Below are positions 23,714 through 38,700 of a stretch of DNA of 64,000 nucleotides, one piece after another. Location: contig NC_069125.1 in the NCBI RefSeq assembly GCF_026914265.1, forward strand, positions 67,445,479 to 67,509,478. The letters run 5' to 3'. The notes under the pieces were generated by a model. That model worked only from the letters and a program-made list of their open reading frames with translations. It did not search any database and was not told where the DNA came from. Each line of letters begins with the position of its first letter. Within the stretch, counting starts at the first letter, position 1. A program made the translations under genes and the position numbers. Source of the DNA: Mya arenaria (lineage: Eukaryota; Mollusca; Bivalvia; Myida; Myidae).

Positions 23714-26700
23714 CTAATTAAGAAGACTGATGAGAGAATCAAAGAACTTGCTGCGATCATCACTCTTCAGCTCCATCACTAAAATAACAGGCAAAAATGA
23801 CATCTTCATTTCAACATCCAAATGATTAAGTTTTAAAAGTTTATTTCATTCAGATCCATGCATATTCAAGCTTGATTGCCAACAGAGGCAAAATATGAAG
23901 CAGGCTCATTTCTTAAAAAGAGGTCAGTACATCGATCCTTGAGAGTGGCCATTAAGGAGTATTTGAGTAGAGGCCAGTAAGCTGTACTTGAGTAGAAGGT
24001 AAGTACTGTTGTACTTGAGTAAAGGCAGGTAATGGTGTACTTTAGTAGAAGATAAGTACTGGTGTACTTGAGTAGAGGCCAGTACAGGTGTTCTTGAGTA
24101 GAAGGTAAGTACTGGTATACTTGAGTAGAGGCCGGTAATGGTATACTTGAGTAGAGGCCAGTACAGATGTACTTGAGTAGAGGCCAGTACAGGTGTACTT
24201 GAGTAGAGGCCAGTACAGGTGTTGAGTAGAAGGTAAGTACTGGTATACTTGAGTAGAAGCCGGTACTGGTATACTTGAGTAGAGGCTAGTGGAGGTGTGC
24301 TTGAGTAGAGGCCAGTACAAGTGTACTTGAGTTGAAGGTAAACACTGTACTTGAGTAGAGGCGAAGTACTGGTATACTTAAGTAGAGGTCTGTAGAGGTA
24401 TATTTGAGTAGAAGGTAAGTACTGGTATACTTGAGTAGAGGGTAAGTACTGGTATACTTGAGTAGAGGCTAAGTACTGGTATACTTAAGTAGAGGTCTGT
24501 AGAGGTATATTTGAGTAGAAGGTAAGTACTGATATACTTGAGTAGAGGGTAAGTACTGGTATACTTGAGTAGAGGCTAAGTACTGGTATACTTGAGTAGA
24601 GGTCAGTACTGGTATACTTGAATAGAGGTGTACTTGAGTAAGGGCTATTACAGATATACTTGAGTAGAGGCCAGTTAGGTGTACTTGAGTAGAAGGTAAG
24701 TACTGGTATACTTGAAAAGATGTATAGTATTGGTATACATGAGAAGAGGCCAGTTAAAGAGTATTTGAGTAGAAAGATAGTATTGGTATACTTGAGTAGA
24801 AGCCAGTAGAGGTGCATTACAGATATACTTGAGTAGAGGCCAGTTAGGTGTACTTGAGTAGAAGGTAAGTACTGGTATACTTGAAAAGAAGTATAGTATT
24901 GGTATACATGAGAAGAGGCCAGTTAAAGAGTATTTGAGTAGAAAGATAGTATTGGTATACTTGAGTAGAAGCCAGTAGAGGTGTACTTGAGTAGAGGCCA
25001 GTACAGGTGTACATGAGTAGAAGGTAAGTACTGGTATACTTGAGCAGAGGCCAGTAGAGGTGTACTTGAGTAGAAGGTAAATACTGGTATACTTGAGTAG
25101 AGGTGTACTTGAGTAGAGGCCAGTACAGATGTACTTGAGTAGAGGTGTACTTGAGTAGAAGGTTAGTATTGGTATACTTGAGTAGAGGCCAGTAGAGGAG
25201 GCCAGTTAAGTGTACTTGAGTAGAAGGTAAGTACTGGTATACTTGAGTAGAGGTGTACTTGAGTAGAGGCCAGTACAGATGTACTTGAGTAGAGGTGTAC
25301 TTGAGTAGAAGGTTAGTATTGGTATACTTGAGTAGAGGCCAGTACAGGTGTACTTGAGTAGAGGCTAGTAGAGGTGTACTTGAGTAGAGGTCAGTACAGG
25401 TGTACTTGAGTAGAGGCTAGTAGAGGTGTACTTGAGTAGAAGGATAGTCTTGGTATACTAGAGTAGAGCCCAGTACAGGTGTAATTGAGTAGAGGCTAGT
25501 AGAGGTGTACTTGAGTAGAGGCCAGTACAGGTGTACTTGAGTAGAGGCCAGTACAGGTGTACTTGAGTTGAGGCCAGTACAAATTGTTAACTTGTCTGCT
25601 TTAGATCTAAATTATGAACTCATTCCATAAGTAGAAAACCTATATGGTCGGCATTTATACAGTGACAAACCAGAACATTATAAACACCTACTGAAGGTGT
25701 CAAAGTAGTTGTGTATGGTCCGGCAATTAGTGCTGGTTGCTGCCTGCTCAAATGCCTTCCCAAAAAAGCTGGAACAGATAAAGTACACACTTATAAACTA
25801 TTGGTAGTGTTCAATAAAAAACATGTTGAACACAAGAATACATGCTTGGGTGTGTTTTTTTGTGTTAATAATTATGCCTGTTCTCCAAGCTAGTTTCTTT
25901 CCAACATTCAAATTTCTTGCTTTTTTCATTCAAACAACTTTTCTTACATTTTTAAAGACAATATATATATATGAAAGATTAACAAAATTTGCATTTAAAT
26001 TCGTTCACAATTTAAAAAATAAATATATTTTTTTTACTTCTTTCTTTCATCATCCATGGAGAGTGGGGGAATGCCAATCACGAGCACTGTTCCATGCTCC
26101 GAATCCTGGGGCACGCCAAGAACCAGTGGAAGATTACGACACTTTTTGTTACGACTCTGAAACACACACCAGAAACAGGAGTAAGGTGAAACAAGCTTTT
26201 GCAAAATTTGCATCAGCTATTCATTTTTAGACTTACCCTTGATGGCAATGTTGTTTATTTTATACTAATTTTAAGCTGCCATGTGTTCAGTAAACATGTT
26301 TGCGGCGAATGTCTGTTGTTTGGTTTCCCGCTTGCAGTGTATGCACTGCGTTGCAACAGAGATTAAATAAAAAAACAATTGCTAGCGTTTTGTAAACGCT
26401 TGCCTAACTAAACGCAATGCAGGTATCTTATAGAATCATGCTGAAATCTGTTTTCTGTGTAGAAACCAGAACTAGTGTCCATTTTTGGGGGCCATGAGAA
26501 TGTTCTCGTGTTTGGGTAACGTGTCAAGTTTTGCTATGGAAATATTCATTAGTGCATCACATTGGATACAAATACTTCATCGAACATGTAAGAATGATCA
26601 ATATTAGTTTGCTCACACACTTCATGTTTAGTCTCTATTATGTACTAAAACTCAATTTAAAATCTAGTCCATGCCTTCAGATCTATTTTGACAACAGTTT

Positions 26701-29700
26701 AGTAAGTAGAAATGCTGCAAGGGTCACATACCACAGAGCAGTGAGCCTCGAGGGTGAAGCGTGCCAGTCTCATGACGCACTGAGGGTGGGCAAATATTTT
26801 CACATCCGTGGCACCCTGAAGGACAAAATTTTGCATTGATTTTCAATATGAAAATTCTTGGTTACAAGGACATCCAAACATGAAATTAACTTAATTTATG
26901 ACTGTGCAAGAAAATCATTTGAATGAGACAATTTTTAAGCAAAGCTTCAATGTTATGGAAGATTAATGCAACCCTTGTATATAATACCCGTAATGGAAAG
27001 GCTCCAAAGTATATGTCTGAAATGCTTATCTTTGCAAATAATGAACACTATTCTCTAAGATCAACTTCAAAGCAAGATTTAGTTTTGATACAAACGCCGC
27101 GAACTATTTCATGGATTCCTTTTCGTACTATAGTATAAAGGTTTGGAATACTATTCCAGATGAAATACGAAATGCAAAAAAGTTAAACACATTTAAGCAT
27201 AATTATAAAGTGCACCTCTTGAAATGTGCATATCATTAGTTTCAAAAAGGTATATCATCTTTTCATTATCTTAAAGATTGAAATAACTGTTGTTTTATAA
27301 ATTGTTGTGTTTTATTGAGTGTCTGTCGGCGTGCACATGATGTATATTAAAACAATTGTTATGTTAATTAAACACGATTTGTATAGAATAATTATATTCA
27401 AAACATCAAAAGTTCTTGTATAGGAATGTATAAGTGCGATGCAGATGTTTTATGATTTACCAAATGCATTTTGTTTTTGTTTGTTTGTTTTTCTTCATAG
27501 AAGACCACATTGTAAATATGATGTTGATATGGTTGAACCTGTAATTATGTCATAATGTGTTTATACCTTCTCTAAATAAAGATATTATTATTATTATTAT
27601 TATTATTATAATCATGGTCACCCTAAATGTATCTTGCGTACTCTCCAGGAAATCAAAGTAAGGTCACTTCAAAAAGATTTATGTAGACATATTGGTCACA
27701 GACAACATAACAGATGCTGCTATTTGTTTGATGTAAATTTTCATATAAAATATGTTCAGAGGATAACCTAAAACTAGGGATGGCAACTAGTACCCAGTAC
27801 TCAATCAATCATCAGAGTACCCGAGTACCAAATCACTACTTCTTTTTTTTTGATGAATTTTTACCAAATACACGATTTTCAGAGGTAAGTACAAGATCTG
27901 ACGCATTTCCATGACACAATTAACGATCCCTTCAATCCCCGCTGAGTACACAATTTACCCAAATAAATTAATTGACAGTTTTTGTGAAGCTTCAAACTGT
28001 AAACAAAGGGCTCTAATTGCAAATAGCACTGGTGTCAATTTGCGATGTTTTGATAGCGGTACATCGTCTACACTATTGTGTTGTTAACCAATGGGAGAGT
28101 TTTCACTAAAAAATGGATGTTGACGATCGAATAAGTAACGACCGTTACAAACAATGATTCCTGAATGAGGGTATTGTTTGCTATATGATTATCACAATTG
28201 ATTGGTGGATATCTCAATTCAGGAATAATGCATATTAATGACAACAATAATTCAGCATGGAAAATGGTCCGTTTCAATATTATTTCATAGAATAAACAAC
28301 TAAACAAATTTATAAATACTTTTGTTCATAGTAATTCTGAATATTTGTTCATTATTGAGTGCAGTCTCAATCATCTAGACGCTCAAATATGATCCTAGTA
28401 TTACTTTCCATTTATATTTTAGTACATATGGATGTATAAAATGCAATGAAAAGGCCAAATTAAAAGCATGAAACAACATTTGTTTTCTTTTATTGATTTA
28501 TCCTGTAAAGGTACATATGACAATCTTTTTCAAGGATGAAAATTACCAATATTACGACCAACCCACAAAGTACATGAATGATACATGTATACATGAACTT
28601 GTCTTTCCCGAAAACCAATTCAAATTATCTGAGTAATCGAGTACCCAAGTACTCAATCGGAAGATTGTCCGAGTACTCAAGTACCAATTGCACTACTCGT
28701 TGCCATTCCTACGTAAAACAAATATATAAAGTGAAGGTGATTTGATATATTTAAGCAGAGCATGGATGAGTACCTGGGTACGGTTTTGCAGGTACAAGGG
28801 AATAATTTTATTACCAATCACACCATTCAATGCTTGGGGTGTTTTATGCTTGTTGAAGTGAATGCATGTGCTTTTTCATTGATGGCATTCCCTCACCATT
28901 GACTGTGCTCACATGAACAGAAAATATGACATGACCTTCAAATGATGCTGCCAACACCAAGGCTATTAAGTATGACATGACCTTCAAATGATGCTGCCAA
29001 CACCAAGGCTATGAAGTATGACATGACCTTCACATGATGCTGTCGGCACCAAGGCTATGAAGTATGACATGACCTTCACATGATGCTGTCGGCACCAAGG
29101 CTATGAAGTATGACATGACCTTCACATGATGCTGTCGGCACCAAGGCTATGAAAGATGACATGACCTTCACATGATGCTGTCGGCACCAAGGCTATGAAG
29201 TATGACATGACCTTCACATGATGCTGTCGGCACCAAGGCTATGAAGTATGACATGACCTTCACATGATGCTGTCGGCACCAAGGCTATGAAGTATGACAT
29301 GACCTTCACATGATGCTGCCAACACCAAGGCTATGAAGTATGACATGACCTTCACATGATGCTGCCAACACCAAGGCTATGAAGTATGACATGACCTTCA
29401 CATGATGCTGCCAACACCAAGGCTATGAAGTATGACATGACCTTCACATGATGCTGCCAACACCAAGGCTATGAAGTATGACATGACCTTCACATGATTC
29501 TGTCGGCACCAAGGCTATGAAGTATGACATGACCTTCACATGATTCTGTCGGCACCAAGGCTATGAAGTATGACATGACCTTCACATGATGCTGTCAGCA
29601 CCAAGGCTATGAAGTATGACATGACCTTCACATGATGCTGCCAACACCAAGGCTATGAAGTATGACATGACCTTCACATGATGCTGTCGGCACCAAGGCT

Positions 29701-32700
29701 ATGAAGTATGACATGACCTTCACATGATGCTGTCGGCACCAAGGCTATGAAGTATGACATGACCTTCACATGATGCTGTCGGCACCAAGGCTATGAATCA
29801 TGACATGACCTTCACATGATGCTGTCTGCACCAAGGCTATGAAGTATGACATGACCTTCACCTGATGCTGCCAACACCAAGGCTATGAAGTATGACATGA
29901 CCTTCACATGATGCTGTCAGCACCAAGGCTATGAAGTATGACATGACCTTCACATGATGCTGTCGGCACCAAGGCTATAAAGTATGACAAGACCTTCACA
30001 TGACGCTGTCGGCAGCAAGGCTATTAAGCATGACATGACCTTCACATGATGCTGTCGGCACCAAGGCTATGAATCATGACATGACCTTCACATGATGCTG
30101 TCGGCACCAAGGCTATGAAGTATGACATGACCTTCACATGATGCTGTCGGCACCAAGGCTATGAAGTATGACATGACCTTCACATGATGCTGTCGGCAGC
30201 AAGGCTATTTTAAAGCATGACATAACCTTCACATGATGCTGTCGGCACCAAGGCTATGAAAGATGACATGACCTTCACATGATGCTGTCGGCACCAAGGC
30301 TATGAAGTATGACATGACCTTCACATGATGCTGTCGGCACCAAGGCTATAAAGTATGACAAGACCTTCACATGACGCTGTCGGCAGCAAGGCTATTAAGC
30401 ATGACATGACCTTCACATGATGCTGTCGGCACCAAGGCTATGAATCATGACATGACCTTCACATGATGCTGTCGGCACCAAGGCTATGAAGTATGACATG
30501 ACCTTCACATGATGCTGTCGGCACCAAGGCTATGAAGTATGACATGACCTTCACATGATGCTGTCGGCAGCAAGGCTATTTTAAAGCATGACATGACCTT
30601 CACATGATGCTGTCGGCACCAAGGCTATGAAAGATGACATGACCTTCACATGATGCTGTCAGCACCAAGGCTATGAAGTATGACATGACCTTCACATGAT
30701 GCTGTCGGCAGCAAGGCTATGACATATGACATGACCTTCACATATGCTGTATGCACCAAGGCCATGAAATACGACATGACCTTTACATGATGCTGTCGGC
30801 ACCAAGGCCATGAAATGAAAATACATCTTTTATTTACTTTTAACTCAAAAAGGCTATAAATGGAAATAATTGTTTAATAACAAGAGCTGTCATAAGACAG
30901 CGCGGTCGTCTTCGCCGCTTTGACTTAAAAGTGAATACAATAACAATGTAATATTACCAAGTTTGGTCTATTTATGTCAAACCTAACTAAAATTATTCAA
31001 TACATAAGGTGACTTTGATGCTGCCCTCCCACCACCCGAAAAATGATGCAAGTCCTTCAAATAACTTGATTTCCCATTATGAAAATGTGGTAAAGAATAT
31101 ACAAATATGACTTTCAAAAGAAATTAAAATAAAATTAAAAAATAATAATAATAAAAAAATTCAAGGGCCATATAGTGTAGCCCTCCTTGTTTTCCCTTGG
31201 TAAAAAACTGGTTTAGAATGTAAAATTAAAAAATGTGCCTATCAAAAGAAATTTAAATAAAATAAATATATATATTCAAGGGACATAATTTGTAATTAGG
31301 GTTAAAATGGAGTTATGTTTCTTGTTATAAGATGGTCTTAAATAATTTTATTAAGTGCATTGAATGAAAGGTATAGAAGTTTTTTTATTAAAATCCCAAC
31401 TTGCCCTAAACTTTTACTTACCTAAAACTTTAACCTATGTCAATCAGGGGCCATAACTTGTATTAAGGATACGGAGTTATGTAACCGCATTGGGTGTTGG
31501 TCCTGAACAATTGTGTGAAGTATTAAGTCAATTGAATGAAGGGTATAGAAGTAATTAATAAATATCCCAACCTGCCCTAAAACTTTAACCTAAGTTCCAT
31601 AGTCAATCAGGGGCCATAATTTGTATAAAAGATAATATAGAGTTATCTAATCTCATTATTAGATGGTTCTGAATAACTGTGAGAAGTATTAAGTCAATTA
31701 AATGAAAGGTATTGGAGTTTTAAGTGAAAATCCCAACTTGCCCTAAAACTAACCGAAGTCAATCAGTGGCCATAACTTGTATAAAGGATAATATGGAGTT
31801 ATGTTACCTCACTGTATGCTGGTCCTGAACAACTGTGTGAAGTATTAAGTCAATTGAACAAAGGGTATAGAAGTTATTTATAAATATCCCAACCTGCCCT
31901 AAAACTTTAACCTAAGTTTCATAGTCAATCAGGGGCCACAATCTGTGTAAAGAGTTATCTAACCTCATCATGTGATGGCCCTGAACAACTGTGTGAAGTA
32001 TTAACTCAATTGAATGAAAGGTATTGGACTTATAAGTGAAAATCCCAACTTGCCCTAAAACTTTAACCGGACGCGGACGCTGGGGCAAGTAGTAAAGCCC
32101 ACCTATTCTTCGAATAGTCAAGTTAAAAAGCTATACTTTTTTGCAGATGTAAAATGGAGATTAGAAAAACTAATACCCAAGGCTTATCTAAAGTAGGTCA
32201 TGATTGTCCTACTGACACTAAACTAAACTGAATACCTCCTGCATAAAGGCATAGAGGAAAGGCCCAGCAGAGATGACTTGGTGCATGTCCAAGAATGTCT
32301 GTACTTGGGCAATAACAGCCTGTAACTGACGACGTGCAAGATCTATACCCTTCTCCATTGCAGAAGTGTTTGATCTGAAATATGTATGTACACTCGAACT
32401 ATGATACATGATCATCATACCAAATACAGTACATGTTCATGTTTCATTTGAATAATACTCACATTTATATATTTATCATTAGATGTTAATCTTATGAACG
32501 GAAAAAAGCAAAGTTCTATTAAGAACCATTTTGCACATTTTGAAATATAAACGACAAACCTAGATAAAACATCCATTGCTTTCAAAAAGCAATCTGTTGA
32601 TGATGCTCCCTTTTCCTAAAAACAAATAGGCAAAAGCATGATACATACATTGCTTAACATAGATAATAGGCTTATAACATGATTTATACATGTACATCGT

Positions 32701-35700
32701 TTAACAAAGATAATGGACATACAAATGTAGAATGTTGCATAAAAAATAACATTTTTCATTCATTAATTAAAAGACATAGGATAAAATCATTTACCTTTTA
32801 TTTTTGGTACAGAAACTCCACTTACATAGTTTTCTAGTATAGCTGCCGTAACATATGTAACATCTGTGGCACACAGTTTGTTCTTGAAGCCGTACTGGGC
32901 AAAGAACGACGGTAATATCACATCTTCATCAACCAACCTTAAATGTTTAGGGGATTTATGGTTTTGAACTGACATTGTACGTAAGTTCTTATACATATTA
33001 CTACATTTATCACCTCCATTCAATTCCACAGATTTCCGTTGTGTAAATATCAAAGTTACAAATTAAACTGTATTAATTTACTTTAATTGGGCCATGATAT
33101 CAGTTATGTTATAACAAGTGACTGTTGTATGTGGGAGATACTACAGTCGAAACTCAATGGCTCGATATTCTAGGGACCGGCCAAAATACTCGAGATTATC
33201 AAGCCAAGCGGAATTGCTTACAGAATGTCATTTTTTATTCGTTACAAAAAGTATTGTTTACGTCGTTTGTTATTGGCTATGCCATCTCTGCAAGAGAAGC
33301 GAAGAGTATTTATTGGACATAATTACAATCGTGAAGTTCATAGCATGACTTATTCGATACTTATAAAATATATTTTGATTTTTTTTAAATTATTATAAAA
33401 ATACATTTATGCGGAAACAACAAACAAGCAATTTTAAACAGTGGGTTACACAACTATTGCTCATAAGGTAAATCAAAATGCATAGAAATTTATAGATGGA
33501 TAACAATTAGAGACAGAACTTAATGTGATGGCATGTTAAATCAACCTGTTTAACCATTTAAATTTGATAATAATTATAATACCATTCAAGCATTTTTAAT
33601 CGATTTGATAGCGCCTTGTGCTAAATGAAGCCAAGCAAACAAATTTAGGTGTGAGATTCTTAACTGAACCTGCGAAAATGACATTGACCCAAGAATACAA
33701 AACAAAGTGTGAAATTCTAAATTGGGACCGTGAAAATGACTTCGAGCGAGGAGAAACATCGACCCTCAAAATATCGAGCCATGCAATCAAATTTTATATG
33801 AACAAAGAGTAAAAAAAATAGGTCCTTTTAATCTGGTTCGAGCCAACGAGGATATCGAGCCATGAGATATCAAGCCAACGAGTTTCGACTGTACTTTTTA
33901 ACACTATTCACCCATATTTGTTCATATTTTCCTGGATCATGGTCCTGATGTTTGTTTTTAGGCTGGAATCCATAGAGGCAAACTTCTGTTTACACTGTGT
34001 AAGTGGAAGACTGGAACATAAAGTGGAAGACTGGAACATAAAATAATGTTGAGACAATCAAAGTATATTGTGACCATCTTATCAATGACTAATACCATAA
34101 GGTCAATAATTTCAGTTTAATTTAAAGCAAATGTCTGAAAATATTTTTATTTATTTTTTCAAAATCATATAAACATAGTCTAAGAAATTTTATCGACATA
34201 TACATTTTAACAACACATTCAATTGTAAGATTCATCAGTTGAAGGAAGTTAAATTAGTTATAACATTAATAACACTCTCCCTGGCTTTTGTAGTAATGAT
34301 ATCTACATAAAAGCACTTAATACATATCTACAGAAAGTTTACATCCAATGAAGCAGCGAAAAGGAAGTGTTTTCTTGAAAACATTTTGTTTTACTTATTC
34401 TGCTGAGAAATGTCAATTATTCGTGTGAATTTGGGTCATTCATGCAAACATTCTTATTAATCTGTTCCTATACTTGAACGACCCTTGCTGTGCTCACATT
34501 TTGAACATCAAAATCATTCCCTGTAAACAAGAGTAATTGAAGAATTGAAATCTAATAGTGAAAACATACTGGTAGGAATAAAGAAGGTTCGCTATTTTAA
34601 TTTCCTATTAACCATTTCTATAGCTTATGTCATTCAAACCCATTTGTTGTTCCTCTTTATTTTATATTTTAGACTCCCTGCTAATCAAATTCTATTTTGT
34701 TCTAAAGTGTTGGGTTTTTTTCAAAATTGGGTCAAATCATTGACAAAACATGTGAATTATACAGGGTTACATATTGCTGAACATGGCATTCGGTTGATAA
34801 CTGCCCCAGTGAAAAATAATTTCCATAATACCACAGCCCTCTGGCAATTATTAACCAAAAACCATGGTCAGCAGTTACGGTATTCTTTAATTAATCAACT
34901 AGGATATTCCACAAATCAGCACCAACCCCATCTCAGCTAGGAACTCATTGAGGCGTTTCTGTCCCTTGAGTGTCCACACCTTGAACTTGCACGCCATGTT
35001 GATGGAGTGGCAAAGGCTCTCAAACAGGGACCAGTGTCGGTACAGGGATAAGTGAAGTTCATCGTCGTACTGGATCTTCAGGCAATTGATCGAAATTATC
35101 TCCTCATCATCTCTGTATTATTCCAACAAACATAAATTGAATTTTTCTATAAACATTTTCATTTATTTTAACATAAAGTTATATTTTGATAACTCTGTCT
35201 CTCACTACCAATACTCATAAACTTAAAAATTAATTGGCCTTTTATCATTCCGAATACCGGAGAGGCGGTTTTTCAATGTCTGTAAAGCAACTAAAAGCAG
35301 TATCATATATAAACAATCTTATTATAGCAAGTTTATCTAGATTAAAACAAATGTCAATGTCATTGCTTCCTCCTTATTCTTAATATCCATTTACATTTAT
35401 ATAAAATCATTTCAACACAAGGCCTCAAATCAGTGGCCATACTTGTGGTTAAGACGTGAGACGTGGGACTGTAGCGCCATCACGTCCTCAATGTATTTCT
35501 CCCTGCCAGTTTTGTAGTGAACATACTGGTCAGTGACCCCTATAATGGCCAGCCATAGAAGATCATTTGAGTCCTTGGACATCTTCCACGCTAGCTCAAA
35601 CATCAGCAATGCTGACTGAAAGGTACAGCACATTATTTGCATTCAAAATGGTCAAATATTAAGTCTGTCATATTTCTTAATGAAAGTTCTAGCTCTTTAT

Positions 35701-38700
35701 TTATAGACGGATGGCTTTTGCTTTACAACAATCAGATCAGAGATCTAAACACAGATATGGCAATAAAGAAATATTCTCAATAAGAACTGGCTGCGGGCCA
35801 AAATAGTCATTTTAAATGGCAATTTCACCAGTTTAAATTTTGATCAAAATAAGTAGAAGCTGGACTGTTACTTTACTATTTTGAGATGGTTTAATCGAAA
35901 CATATTGAAATTCTTGTTTACCGTAAGTTTTTGCAAACAAATACTATTAATACCAAAGTAGCAAATGGTCTTTATTTTATATGAAAAATGTTTTAAATTG
36001 TGTAATATACATGAAATAATATAAACTTACTGAAGTTCCATATGTTGAAAACTGCATATAGTCGAATAAAACTTTCACTCTGGAAAAAACAACAACAAAC
36101 ATTTCACTAAAACTGATAACAAATATTATGTACAGAATCAGATAAAATCATTACATTCATAATTTGTAATCCTGAAACAAAGATAAATGAACCAATGTAA
36201 TTCTTTCAAAGTAATTATATTTAATACCGGTTTTCCTCCCATTTTCGTCGCTCCATCCGCCTCTCAATAGCTGCATCATCAAACCGCTTCCGTTTTCTTG
36301 TCGCCGACTCTGATGTGTCACTGTCATTGCCTGAATCTTCCTCATCAGACTTAAAACAGAAACAATATACTCAAAACGAGAAACGTTAACAAATATGAAT
36401 ATATATACAACAAGAGCTGTCACAGAGACAGCGCGCTCGACTATTCCGCTGCTTTTCAGTGTAAGGACTGAAAAGTTTTGGCGAAACATGCATGGATCAC
36501 TGTACGATTAGATTCCAATGCAAAACATGATGTGCTGAGATATTAACATAAATGTGGTAACATGCAAAATTTTAACCAGAATTTTTAAGTGTAATAATAA
36601 AGGCCCATTATTTGCAAAATACAGTTATCTAACTTGGTTTTTCAATTAGGTTGGGTGGTTGAATACCATTGTATAAAGTCTCAATGCAATACATCAAGTA
36701 ATTGCTGAGATAATATCCTATGTGTGCTAACATGCAAGACCTTAACCAGAATTTTATAGTCGGGGCAAAAATTACATAATATGAAAGACAGAGTTATCTA
36801 ACTTGATTAAATAAGAAGGTTAAATGGTTGGGAGCCTGTGTGTAAAGTTTCAATACAATACATGATGTATTCGCTGAGGTATTGACTTAAAAGTGGTTAC
36901 ATGCAAAACCTTAACAAGAACTTATATGTTGAATAAAAAAGGGGCAATTATTTGAATTTAATGCAAACTAGAGTTATCTTACTTTGTAATTTAGGTAGGT
37001 TAGATGGTTGAGTACCATTGTATAAAGTCTCAATGCAATACTTCAAGCAGTTGCTGAGATATTAACCTATGTGTGCTTACACGCAAAACCTTAACCAGAG
37101 TTTCTAAGTCAAATAATAAAGGGCAATTATTTGCATAAAATGCAAATTAGAGTTATCTTACTTGGTTAATTAAGTAGGTTGGATGGTTAAGTACCATTGT
37201 ATAAAGTCTCAATGCAATACTTCAAGCAGTTGCTGAGATATTAACCTCTGTGTGCTTACACGCAAAACCTTAACCAGAGTTTCTAAGTCAAATAATAAAG
37301 GGCAATTATTTGCATAAAATGCAAATTAGAGTTATCTTACTTGGTTAATTAAGTAGGTTGGATGGTTAAGTACCATTGTATCAAGTCTCAATGCAATACT
37401 TCAAGCAGTTGCTGAGATATTAACCTATGTGTGCTTGCACGCAAAACCTTAACCAGAATTTCTAAGTCAAATAATAAAGGCCTATTATTGGCATTAAATG
37501 CAAACTAGAGTTATCTAACTTGATTAATTAAGTAGGTTGGATGGTTGAGTACCATTGTATCAAGTCTCAATGCAATACCTCAAGTAGTTGCTGAGATATT
37601 AACCTATGTGTGCTTGCATGCAAAACCTTAACCAGAATTTCCAAGTCATTATTTCAAATAATAAAGGCCTATTATTGGCATTAAATGCAAACTATAATTA
37701 TCTAACTTGGTTAATTAAGTAGGTTGGATGGTTGAGTACCATTGTATAAAGTCTCAATGCAATACCTCAAGTAGTTGCTGAGATATTAACCTATGTGAGC
37801 TTGCACGCAAAACCTTAACCAAGGGGTGACGCCGACCTCGACGCTTGGGTGAGTAGTATAGCTCTCCTTATTCTTCGAAGAGTCGAGCTAAAAAATAAAC
37901 AGCCTGACTCTAATGCAATATATTTTATAATACAAGATGCTGAGGAGTGAATGCTCATCTGTTCTTGCTTTTTCAGTGAAACAAGGGCCATAACTCAATA
38001 ACAGTTAAGCAAATTCAACAGTTATGCGCCTTGCTATACATGTGTGTTATGTTTTTGGCAACAGGTGTACCAAGCGTCCTTTGAGTACCTTGAATGGTTT
38101 TTGAGTTATGCCTTTATTAACGCAGGCTGTCAACCTTGGTTATGTGAAAATATAGGAAAAAACATAGGAAATTTTGTCCAAAAATATAGGTTTTGGCATT
38201 TTCTGGGCAAAATATAGGAATTTTAAGGTTGAAAAATCGACATTATGAGGTAAGTAAGTGAACATTTACTTACTTGTTTATTGGCTATAATCATAAAATT
38301 GTGTTTCACTTAATCCACATTCCTTAAAGGGACTGTACACCAGATTGGCACCAATAAAACTTTTTTCTATAACAAATCTCTGGATAATTTTATAATATTT
38401 TTTTACTCTTCGATATCATAATTGTAAAAACAAGAGGCCCAAGAGGGCCTATTATCTACTGGCATGGCTCTTGTGGCCATTTTCAATTTCAGAGCATGAG
38501 TAATAAGCAACAACTATATAGTTCACTTTTGGTGTTTGGGTTAGCTAAAAAATGCTGCATGTTCAACATCTAAGGACAGAAAGTGTTGTAAGCAGATTAG
38601 TTTCATGAACTGTTTTAATATGTGCCAAGTAAAGGTAATCTGAGGGTAAAAAATATTTGCTTTCAAAACTGTACTCATGGTCAAAATTTCATTTCTGTAG

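Noticed and set aside
24042-24817. Minus-strand frames of 92 and 110 codons rich in Tyr, Ser, Thr, Pro
   Set aside because: They are translations of the 26-27 bp minisatellite.
26531-26839. 102-codon plus-strand frame
   Set aside because: Its last part is the antisense of CDC45 exon 14 (26732-26815); no supporting domain.
28920-30815. CRISPR-like regular direct repeats (46 bp; also 58 bp at 49505)
   Set aside because: Units follow one another directly with no unique spacers and lie in introns of an animal genome; they are minisatellites.
32787-32825. Longer version of CDC45 exon 11 ending at 32795
   Set aside because: It would leave phase 1 before an exon that needs phase 0; the consensus GTAAGT after 32826 keeps frame and matches human CDC45 length.
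34545-34940. 131-codon plus-strand frame in CDC45 intron 9
   Set aside because: Low-complexity hydrophobic start and overlap with antisense of exon 9; no domain.
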